Shown here one piece after another: positions 21,881-29,132 of a stretch of 64,000 nt of DNA. Under the pieces are notes generated by a model. The model worked only from the letters and a program-made list of their open reading frames with translations. It did not search any database and was not told where the DNA came from. Positions within the stretch are counted from its first letter, which is position 1. Each line of letters opens with the position of its first letter. Made by a program: the position numbers and the translations under genes. The DNA is taken from NCBI GenBank assembly GCA_050018455.1, contig JBEKAA010000004.1, positions 368,889-432,888 on the forward strand. Reading direction: 5' to 3'. The stretch is from RBG-13-68-16 sp050018455 (GTDB lineage: Bacteria > Acidobacteriota > Thermoanaerobaculia > Thermoanaerobaculales > Thermoanaerobaculaceae).

Positions 21881-22001
21881 GTTCTCGAAACGTCGCAGGG
21901 TGGCGGGAACCGTGCCCACAAGGTACGATCCACGCTGCGCGACCGCCTTGCGCCGCGCTGATCGGCCCCCAACGGTGCTCGGGGCGCTGCAGGAGGGTCA
22001 C

Positions 22002-23336
22002 ATGTCGTTGCCACCGCACGATGTTCTCGACCTCGAACTGTCCGCTCAGGGTGCGCGGCGAATCGCCTGGGCGGATCGCCACATGCCCGTTCTCGCGTCG
22101 ATCCGGGAGCGTTTCGCCAAGGAGCGGCCGCTTGCCGGCCAGCGACTGGCCGCGTGCCTGCACGTCACGACCGAGACGGCGAACCTCGTGCGAACGCTGG
22201 TGGCCGGCGGCGCCGAGGTGAGGGTGTGCGCCTCCAACCCGCTCTCGACCCAGGACGACGTGGCCGCCGCTCTCGTGGCGGAGCACGGCGTTGCGGTCTT
22301 CTCGGTCAAGGGCGAGGACAACGCGAGGTACTACCGGCACATCCGCGCGTGCCTCGAGTTCTCGCCGACGATGACGATGGACGACGGCGCCGACCTCGTG
22401 TCGTCGATGCTCTTCGTGGCGCGCGGCGAGCTCGAGGGCGTTCACCCGGAGATCCGGGCGCTCGCCGGCGGGCTCGGCCCCGACGGGCAGAAGCGGCTCA
22501 TCGCCGGCGTGCTCGGGTCCACGGAGGAGACCACGACCGGCGTCATCCGACTGCGGGCGATGGAGCGCGACGGCGTCCTGCGCTTCCCGGTCATCGCGGT
22601 GAACGACTCCGACACCAAACACCTGTTCGACAACCGCTACGGCACCGGGCAATCGACGGTGGACGGCATCCTGCGCGCCACCAACGTGCTGCTGGCCGGT
22701 ATGACCGTCGTGATCGCGGGGTACGGCTGGTGCGGTCGCGGCGTGGCGATGCGCGTCCACGGCCACGGCGCCAAGGTCGTGATCTGCGAGGTCGACCCCG
22801 TCCGGGCGCTGGAAGCCGCGATGGACGGCTACTCGGTCATGCCGATGGACAGGGCTGCGGAGATCGGCGACCTCTTCGTCACCGTCACGGGCGACTGCAA
22901 CGTGATCACGCCGGAGCACGTCGGCCGCATGAAGGACGGCGCGATCCTGGCGAACTCGGGTCACTTCGACGTCGAGATCGACCTGCCCGGCCTGCGTTCC
23001 CTCGCCAGCGAGGTGTTCGACGTGCGGCCGTCGGTTCAGGGGTACCGGCTGCGCGACGGCAGGACCGTCTTCGTCCTGGCGGAGGGCCGGCTGGTCAACC
23101 TCGCCGCTGCCGAAGGGCACCCCGCCGCCGTGATGGATATGTCGTTCGCCAACCAGGCCCTGGCGGCCGAGTACCTCGTCCGTCACGGCAAAGAGCTGAC
23201 GGCGAAGGTTTACCGCCTTCCGGAGGCGCTCGATCGCGAGATCGCCCGTCTCAAGCTCGCGACCATGGGTCTCGCCATCGACACGCTGACCCAGGAGCAG
23301 GAGCGCTACCTGGCGAGCTGGCGCGAAGGAACCTAG
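22002..23336 (+). CDS. ahcY: Adenosylhomocysteinase
   Basis: This 444-residue enzyme hydrolyses S-adenosylhomocysteine to adenosine and homocysteine, relieving inhibition of methyltransferases. Visible features: the HVTTETANL region near residue 50, CASNPLSTQDDVAAAL, the catalytic Lys-Asp region VNDSDTKHLFDNRYGTG, and the NAD-binding GYGWCGRG near residue 245. AGGAGG lies five bases before the ATG at 22002. Longer in-frame extension upstream has no support. The upstream region was checked for an SAH riboswitch, and I could not assemble one. Confidence 0.96.
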   Translation: MSLPPHDVLDLELSAQGARRIAWADRHMPVLASIRERFAKERPLAGQRLAACLHVTTETANLVRTLVAGGAEVRVCASNPLSTQDDVAAALVAEHGVAVFSVKGEDNARYYRHIRACLEFSPTMTMDDGADLVSSMLFVARGELEGVHPEIRALAGGLGPDGQKRLIAGVLGSTEETTTGVIRLRAMERDGVLRFPVIAVNDSDTKHLFDNRYGTGQSTVDGILRATNVLLAGMTVVIAGYGWCGRGVAMRVHGHGAKVVICEVDPVRALEAAMDGYSVMPMDRAAEIGDLFVTVTGDCNVITPEHVGRMKDGAILANSGHFDVEIDLPGLRSLASEVFDVRPSVQGYRLRDGRTVFVLAEGRLVNLAAAEGHPAAVMDMSFANQALAAEYLVRHGKELTAKVYRLPEALDREIARLKLATMGLAIDTLTQEQERYLASWREGT

Positions 23337-23341
23337 GGGAG

Positions 23342-23434
23342 CAGGAAAGGCGGGAAACGGTAAACGGAAAAGGGAAGACAGAAGGCAGGTGGTCGTCGCT
23401 CTTTCGTCTACCGTCTCCCCTCTTCCCTTTCCCC
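23342..23434 (+). repeat. Inverted pair of heptamer arrays (family C) after ahcY
   Basis: Left-arm heptads CGGGAAA, CGGTAAA, CGGAAAA and GGGAAGA run from about 23351. Right-arm words TCTACCG, TCTCCCC, TCTTCCC and TTTCCCC at 23407-23434 are their complements. The core of about 20 bp contains GGTCGTCG. The site lies between two genes of the same orientation. Confidence 0.8.
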
Positions 23435-23561
23435 GCACTTGCCTCCCCGCTGACCGGCGGGCGGCCGCCGTTGACCGGTGCGACGCAAACCCGGCGCGCA
23501 ACCGGGCGTATGGTTGTGCGAGAGCTGCACACGCCGGGCGGTGCCGGTCGAGGAGGCGGAA

Positions 23562-24353
23562 ATGGCAGACGAACGGTTGCGTCACAACGTCCCGAGGCTG
23601 ATCCTCGGGTTGCTGGTCATCGGCCTCGGGATCCTGTTCACCCTCGACAAGCTCGGGTACGTCGAGGCCGGCTCGCTCTGGGAGTACTGGCCGGTCGTGC
23701 TGATCGCGGTCGGCATGGGGCGCGTGCTGCAACCGCGCGGGTGCCACGGCCGCGGGTTCGGGGTGGTCCTCATCCTGGTAGGCGCGTGGATCCTGCTCTA
23801 CAACCTCGACGTCATCCACCAGCGAGTGTGGGATTACTGGCCGCTACTGCTCGTGCTACTCGGAATCTCGATGGTGTTTCGGGCGGTCGGGAGACCGCAG
23901 GGCGGGTCGCGTGGCCGGCGGGGCGATTGGCCGGCGATGGGGCTCGATGAAGGTTCGGCACCGGCTGCACCGGCAGGGACGGCTGGGCCGGCGCCTGCAG
24001 CGACGCCTGCGGACGACGCGAGCGCGACCGTGGACTGCTTCGCGCTGCTCGGAGCGTCCCGCCGCCGCAGCGTGTCGCAAGACTTCCGCGGCGGTTCGCT
24101 CACCGCGATCATGGGCGGGTGCGAGCTCGACCTCCGTCAGGCCTCGATCCGGGGCGGCCAGGCGATCGTCGACGTGTTCGCGATGTGGGGAGGGATCGAG
24201 ATCAAGGTGCCGCAGGACTGGACGGTCGCGCTGCACGGGACGCCGATCCTGGGCGGGTTCGACGACAAGACGGCGCGGGTTGGCGGCGACGGCTCCAAGG
24301 TCCTCGTTGTGACCGGCGCCGCAATCATGGGCGGGGTCGAAATCAAGAACTGA
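23562..24353 (+). CDS. LiaF/YvqF-like membrane protein
   Basis: This 263-residue protein has an N-terminal LiaI-LiaF-type membrane region with about three or four hydrophobic segments (LILGLLVIGLGILFTLDKLG, VVLIAVGMG, GVVLILVGAWILLYNL, PLLLVLLGISMVF). A proline/alanine linker follows, and then a LiaF-like beta-rich C-terminal domain (SLTAIMGGCELDLRQA, AMWGGIEIKVPQDW). Such proteins sense envelope stress or restrain a neighbouring kinase. GGAGG lies five bases before ATG 23562. The next gene, a LytS-like kinase, starts 3 bp after its stop, which supports a three-gene regulatory operon. Confidence 0.85.
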   Translation: MADERLRHNVPRLILGLLVIGLGILFTLDKLGYVEAGSLWEYWPVVLIAVGMGRVLQPRGCHGRGFGVVLILVGAWILLYNLDVIHQRVWDYWPLLLVLLGISMVFRAVGRPQGGSRGRRGDWPAMGLDEGSAPAAPAGTAGPAPAATPADDASATVDCFALLGASRRRSVSQDFRGGSLTAIMGGCELDLRQASIRGGQAIVDVFAMWGGIEIKVPQDWTVALHGTPILGGFDDKTARVGGDGSKVLVVTGAAIMGGVEIKN

Positions 24354-24356
24354 CCC

Positions 24357-25418
24357 ATGCACCCGATCCTGGCCTACCGCGGGCGTCTCGGTCCGTACCT
24401 GGCAGCGTGGGTCCCCCTTGCGGGGCTGCTCGCCGGGCTTCTGAGGATCGGTGGGTTGACGTGGCTGCAGGCGACCGTGCTCGCGGCGCCCCTCGCGGTG
24501 GTGTACGCCTTCATGTGCCTGGCCGCCTGGTACCCGTGTCAGAGCGCACCGCTTCGAGGGGCCTCGTTCGCCAAAGTGGCCGTGACCCAACTGGCGGCAG
24601 CCGGCCTTTCGGCCATGCTGTGGCTCTTCCTCGCCGATACCTGGCTCGTCTTCCTGGAGCAGTTCCCGGCGTTTGCGGGCGCCGGGGAGCGGTTCCCCCG
24701 TCTCGTGGCCGTGCTGCTGGCCGTAGGGGTGGTGCTGTACGTTCTTGCCGCGGCGCTTCACTACTTGCTGATCGGGTTCGGGGAGGCGCGGCAGGCGGAG
24801 AAGAGCGCCCTCGAGCTCGAGGTGCTCGCCCGGGAAGCCGAGTTGCGCGCCCTGCGGGCTCAGGTCGACCCTCACTTCCTGTTCAACTCGTTGAACGCCA
24901 TCAGCTCGCTGATCGGCACCGACCCGGTCGCGGCGCGGACGATGTGCCTCGAGCTCGGCGAGTTCCTGCGGGAGAGCCTGCGGCTCGGCGGAGCCGTCAC
25001 CATCCCGGTGGCCGAGGAGCTGCGGCTCGCGGAGAGATATCTCGCTATCGAGCGCGTGAGGTTTGGGCAGAGGCTCACGGTTGAGCGGGAGGTGGATGAG
25101 GGAGCCGGTCCGTGCGGCGTTCCCGCCCTGGTCCTGCAGCCGCTGGTGGAGAACGCGGTCCGTCACGGGATCGCGCACCTGGTGGATGGGGGCGTCGTCC
25201 GGATCGCCGCACGGTGCTCCGGCGGCCGCCTCCGTCTGACCGTCGAGAACCCGATCTGCGCCGGGCCGACGACGCGCGGCGCCGGAATCGGCCTGGACAA
25301 CGTGCGCAAGCGACTCGCCGCGCTCTACGGTTCCGACGCCAGCCTTGACGCCAGGGTGGCAGGGGGAGCCTTCCGCGTCGAGCTCACGGTGCCGGCGTCC
25401 GGTCCGCCGGTCGGCTAA
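24357..25418 (+). CDS. LytS/YehU-type sensor histidine kinase
   Basis: This 353-residue membrane kinase has four hydrophobic segments in the first 140 residues, then a coiled-coil linker. The His_kinase (PF06580-type) block is LRAQVDPHFLFNSLNAI with the phosphorylated His. The HATPase has N-box LVENAVRHGI and a G-box in GAGIGLDNVRKRL. It should autophosphorylate and pass phosphate to the LytTR regulator immediately downstream. ATG 24357 lies three bases after the upstream stop. Confidence 0.93.
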   Translation: MHPILAYRGRLGPYLAAWVPLAGLLAGLLRIGGLTWLQATVLAAPLAVVYAFMCLAAWYPCQSAPLRGASFAKVAVTQLAAAGLSAMLWLFLADTWLVFLEQFPAFAGAGERFPRLVAVLLAVGVVLYVLAAALHYLLIGFGEARQAEKSALELEVLAREAELRALRAQVDPHFLFNSLNAISSLIGTDPVAARTMCLELGEFLRESLRLGGAVTIPVAEELRLAERYLAIERVRFGQRLTVEREVDEGAGPCGVPALVLQPLVENAVRHGIAHLVDGGVVRIAARCSGGRLRLTVENPICAGPTTRGAGIGLDNVRKRLAALYGSDASLDARVAGGAFRVELTVPASGPPVG

Positions 25419-25440
25419 GGTCTATCCTGAGGCAAGGTCA

Positions 25441-26202
25441 ATGGAGAGCGGGACGGTTTCCGAGAGACTGCGTGTGGCGATCGTGGACGACGAGACGCCG
25501 GCCCGGTCGCTGCTGCGCGAGTACCTGTCCGCGTTCCCCGATGTCGAGATCGTCGCTGAGTGCGCAAACGGCTTCGAGGCCGTCAAGGCGGTCGAAGAGA
25601 CCGCTCCCGCGCTCATCCTCCTCGACATCCAGATGCCCGGGCTTTCGGGGTTCGAAACGCTGGAGTTGCTGCCCTGCGAGGTGGCGGTCGTCTTCGTGAC
25701 CGCCTACGACGAGTACGCGGTGCGGGCGTTCGAGGTCCACGCCGTAGACTACCTCCTGAAGCCTTTCTCGCCGGAGCGCCTCGAACAGGCTCTCCGTCGG
25801 GCCCGGCAACGCATCGGCCGGCCGCGGGGGGGCGAACCGGAGAAGCTCGCAGCCGCGGCGCGGCCGCCGGGGACGTGGCCGGACCGGCTCGTGGCCCGGG
25901 AGGGTGGCCGGGTTCACGTGATCCCCGTGGATGCCCTAGATTTCGTCGAGGCGCGGGACGACTACGTGTGCCTGCGCTCCGGGGGCCGCGAAGTCCTCAA
26001 GCAGCAAACGCTCACCGAGCTTGCGGCCACGCTCGACCCGGCTCGTTTCGTGCGGGTTCACCGCTCGTTCATCCTGAACGTCACGAAGATCGCGCGCGTC
26101 GAGCGTTACGCCAAGGACAGCCGGCTTGCCGTGCTGCTGGACGGCACGAAGGTTCCGGTGAGCCGAGCCGGGTACGCCGCGCTGCGTGAGCACCTGAAGT
26201 AG
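25441..26202 (+). CDS. LytTR-family response regulator
   Basis: This 253-residue protein has a receiver domain (about 5-120). The acidic pocket is VDDE, the phosphoacceptor Asp is in LILLDIQMPG, the Thr in FVTAYDEYA and the Lys in LLKPFSP. A LytTR DNA-binding domain follows at the C terminus (FVEARDDYVCLRS through FVRVHRSFILNV). LytTR proteins bind direct repeats upstream of target promoters. Start ATG 25441 has a weak ribosome site. The gene begins 22 bp after the kinase stop. Confidence 0.94.
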   Translation: MESGTVSERLRVAIVDDETPARSLLREYLSAFPDVEIVAECANGFEAVKAVEETAPALILLDIQMPGLSGFETLELLPCEVAVVFVTAYDEYAVRAFEVHAVDYLLKPFSPERLEQALRRARQRIGRPRGGEPEKLAAAARPPGTWPDRLVAREGGRVHVIPVDALDFVEARDDYVCLRSGGREVLKQQTLTELAATLDPARFVRVHRSFILNVTKIARVERYAKDSRLAVLLDGTKVPVSRAGYAALREHLK

Positions 26203-26211
26203 TTAGAGAGC

Positions 26212-26477
26212 GGAGGAGCAGGGGGGCCGAGGAGCAGGCGACAGTTCGAAGGTTCGCAGGTTCAGAGGTTCGAATGTTCCGAGCCAGGCGTGCGAGGTCA
26301 AACGTGAAAAGTCAAAGGTCAAACGGAAAACGATATCTTCCAACGGCTGCCGGCCCGAGGCAAGGGGCCTTCCCTTTGACCTTTGACGTTTGACCTCTTA
26401 CCTCTTCTTGTCGAACCTTCGAACTCCCGATCTGGCCGTGAGCCCCTCTGCTCCTCCGCTCCCAGGCTCCTCTGCTG
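26212..26477 (+). repeat. Compound mirror-nested array: A-B-C core C'-B'-A'
   Basis: Three word families are nested. Left: A octads (GGAGGAGC type, about 26212-26238), B octads GTTCGAAG/GTTCGCAG (26244-26280), C heptads GTCAAAC/GTGAAAA (26296-26331). A 40-bp unique core follows. Right, in mirrored order: C' CTTTGAC heptads (26372-26397), B' CGAACCTTCGAAC (26411-26425), A' GCTCCTCT octads (26442-26477). The 266-bp structure fills the gap between the convergent LytTR regulator and ilvE. Confidence 0.9.
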
Positions 26478-26514
26478 GTCGAGATCGATATTGCGGAGGT
26501 GGTGCAGGGCGCTG

Positions 26515-27576
26515 CTAGACCTGCACCATCCAGCCGTGGGTGTCGGGTGCGATGCCGAACTGGATGGCCGTGAGCGCCGCATTCAGCTTCTTGGCGACCG
26601 GTCCCTCGTCGCCGCTCCCGACCTTGTAGAGCGTCTCGCCGTCAAGCAGCTCGCCCACCGGAGAGACGACGGCTGCCGTGCCACACCCGAAGACCTCCGT
26701 GCAATCACCCGAGGAGAGCCCGTGAAAGGCCTCCTCGATGTGAATCGCGCGCTCGACGAACGGCAGGCCGATCTCGTGGCACAGGACGCCGATGCTCTCA
26801 CGCGTGATGCCGGCGAGGATCGTGCCCGACGTGGGCGCCGTCGTGACCACGCCATCGAAGACGAACATCAGGTTCATGGCGCCGACCTCCTCGACATGGC
26901 GGCGCTCCACCGCATCGAGCCAGAGGACCTGGTCGCACCCCTTCTGCTTGGCTACCGCGCCTGCCAGCAGGGAGGCGGCGTAGTTTCCGCCGGTCTTTGC
27001 GGTGCCCGTGCCGCCTGGCGCGGCGCGCACCCAGTCGCGCGCCACCATGATGCGAACTGTGCTCTTGCCGCTCGAAAAATAGGAACCGGTCGGGCCCGTA
27101 ATGATGAAGTAGAGGAACCTCTTCGAGCTGTGGACGCCGAGCCCTTCCTCGGTGGCGATCATGGCGGGTCGGATGTAGAGCGAGCCCGGGACGGGCGGGG
27201 CCCAGTCCTTGTCGATCGCGATCAGCTTCTTCATCGCATCAAGTTGCAGATCGACCGGGATCTCCGGCATGGACATGCGACGGGCCGAGGTGTTGAGGCG
27301 CGCCGCGTTCCGATCCGGTCGAAAGAGCTTGATCGAGCCGTCGGGGTGACGGAACGCCTTCAAGCCCTCGAAGATCTCCTGACCGTAGTGGAGCACCATG
27401 GCCGAAGGAGCAAGCGAAAGCGGCCCGTACGGCACGATCCGGGGATCGTGCCAGCCCTTGCCCTCGTCCCACTCGACCTGAAACATGTTGGGCGAGAAGT
27501 TGCGGCCGAACGGGAGGTTCTTGGGGTCCAGCGGGGTCTTGGGGGCGCGGGCGACTGACCTGTCCACAATGTCCAT
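26515..27576 (-). CDS. ilvE: Branched-chain amino acid aminotransferase
   Basis: This 353-residue fold-type IV PLP enzyme interconverts branched-chain 2-oxo acids and Val/Ile/Leu with glutamate. Visible blocks: YGQEIFEGLKAFRHPDGS, RPDRNAARLN, the PLP-binding Lys in GTGTAKTGGNYAASL, WLDAVERRHVEEVGAMN and TSGTILAGITRESI. The N terminus matches the long (type II, eukaryote-like) group. ATG 27576 is chosen because AAGGAG lies five bases upstream. It is divergent from the next aminotransferase gene. Confidence 0.95.
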   Translation of the reverse strand: MDIVDRSVARAPKTPLDPKNLPFGRNFSPNMFQVEWDEGKGWHDPRIVPYGPLSLAPSAMVLHYGQEIFEGLKAFRHPDGSIKLFRPDRNAARLNTSARRMSMPEIPVDLQLDAMKKLIAIDKDWAPPVPGSLYIRPAMIATEEGLGVHSSKRFLYFIITGPTGSYFSSGKSTVRIMVARDWVRAAPGGTGTAKTGGNYAASLLAGAVAKQKGCDQVLWLDAVERRHVEEVGAMNLMFVFDGVVTTAPTSGTILAGITRESIGVLCHEIGLPFVERAIHIEEAFHGLSSGDCTEVFGCGTAAVVSPVGELLDGETLYKVGSGDEGPVAKKLNAALTAIQFGIAPDTHGWMVQV

Positions 27577-27776
27577 GCCAGCTCCTTTCCCGTTGGCGGC
27601 GCTCGGGCGTTGAGGCTCGCCGGCCGCGGCGCGGGCGACTAAGGGTACCGCACCCTGTGCCGAGCGAGAACTGCCAATTTCGCCGCCGGACGACCAGCCA
27701 CCCCGGGTGTTCGAACCGGACCCGCTGCCGAACCGTTCCGCTTGGCCCTGGCTCAGGTCTGTCCCGGCAGGGTAGA

Positions 27777-29128
27777 ATGTCCCCACAGCAGATCGTGTTG
27801 GGGGGGAGCGTGAGCACGTCGAAGCTGCGCCGTGTGAGAGACCACGAGCCGGATCTCGTGGTCACGCAGAAGGAGCTTGCTGGCCTCGATTCGAGCCCGA
27901 GCTCGATGCGCATGATCCCGGGGAGCCGGATGTTCGAGATCCGCGATGCCCTTGCCGTATACAAGAACGGCTTCCCGAACGGCGAGGTGTTCGACGCGAG
28001 CCAGGGAGACGGCGGGGCGAGCCTTCCGGGCGTGCCGGACGATCTGCTCGACGCGGCGCACGAGCTCGTCAAATCGCACGGCAGCGCGTACGACCAGCCC
28101 TACGGCACCGACATCTTCCGCAAGGCCGTCGTGGAGGATTACTGGCGCCTCGACGCCGCGACCGGCTGGGGGCCGGCCAACGTGCTGGCGTGCCAGGGCG
28201 GGCGCGACGCCCTCCTCAAGGCATACGATGCCATGCAGTTCCTCGGTTCCGGCCGGCGCGGAGACTTCGTCGTCGTAACGCGGGTGCCTTGGATTTCCTA
28301 CGCGTGGGGGCCGTACTCGGTCGGCGCGAACGTGATGCTCGCACCCGGGGCCGAGGCCGAGGGGTGGGCGCTCACACCCGAGGGCGTCGCCGCGTGCACG
28401 GAACACGCCGCCGGGGCAGGCGGGCGTCGCGTCGCGGGCCTCGTCGTGACGTCGCCGGACAACCCGACGGGCGGCGTCCTCTCGCAGGAGCGCCAGCTCG
28501 AACTGGCCCGCGCGGCGTTCGCGGCAGGCGTGCCGTTCGTGCTCTTCGACTGGATCTATCACTGGGTCACCGATGGCCTGCCGCACGACCTCAACCGGTT
28601 CCTCCTCGCCCTTTCGCCCGAGGAGCGGGAGCGCTGCATCTTCCTGGACGGCCTCACCAAATCGCTCGGCGCCAGCAACATCCGAAACGCGCACCTGGTG
28701 GCGGGGGCGTCCGTCGTGAAGTTCATGCAGAACCGGGCGTCCCATGGCGTGATCCCCTCCTTCCACAGCCAGGCGGTGGCCGTGGTCGCGTACCGCCGGG
28801 GGTTCGCGAAGGCATGCGCCGGTATAGTCCCACCGACCAGTGCGAGCCGCGCCCTCCTGAGGTCGTTCCTTGCGGAGAAGAAAATCGGGCACGTCCTTGG
28901 GCAGGGGTACTACGCCTTCGTGGACGTCGGGCCGTGGCTGGACAAGACCGGGATGGCGGACTCGGGGGAGCTCGGGACCGTCCTGGCGGAGCGGTTCGGC
29001 CTCGCCGTGGTGCCGGGGGTGCACTTCTCGCGCTACGGGGCGCGCTGGGTCCGTTTCTCGTGGCCCTGCCGCCCGAAAAGACGGCCCGGGCCGTCCAACG
29101 GCTCTGGAACGCGCTCTCATCGCTGTGA
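27777..29128 (+). CDS. PLP-dependent aminotransferase (class I/II), apparent 1-base frameshift near the 3' end
   Basis: Fold-type I aminotransferase-like protein. Substrate Asn-Pro is in TSPDNPTGG, the Asp in FVLFDWIYHW and the PLP Lys in LDGLTKSLGASN. At 29061-29066 the sequence TGGCCC breaks the frame. With one extra G the protein continues ALPPEKTARAVQRLWNALSSL to a TGA at 29126-29128; without it the frame runs on into the next gene. I infer a missing base, natural or a consensus error. The start is uncertain: ATG 27777 is the longest reasonable one, but it overlaps a -10-like TAGAAT; GTG 27810 is an alternative. Substrate unknown. Confidence 0.7.
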
Positions 29129-29132
29129 GCGG

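Noticed and set aside
21881..22001. SAH riboswitch upstream of the adenosylhomocysteinase gene
   Set aside because: CCCAACGGTGCTCGGGG resembles the 3' part of the SAH aptamer, but the matching 5' GAGG-GCGCTGC helix partner could not be found, so the fold does not close.
26212..26477. CRISPR-like repeat array
   Set aside because: Repeat units are only 7-8 bp and directly adjacent, without unique spacers of constant length, and no cas genes are in the window.
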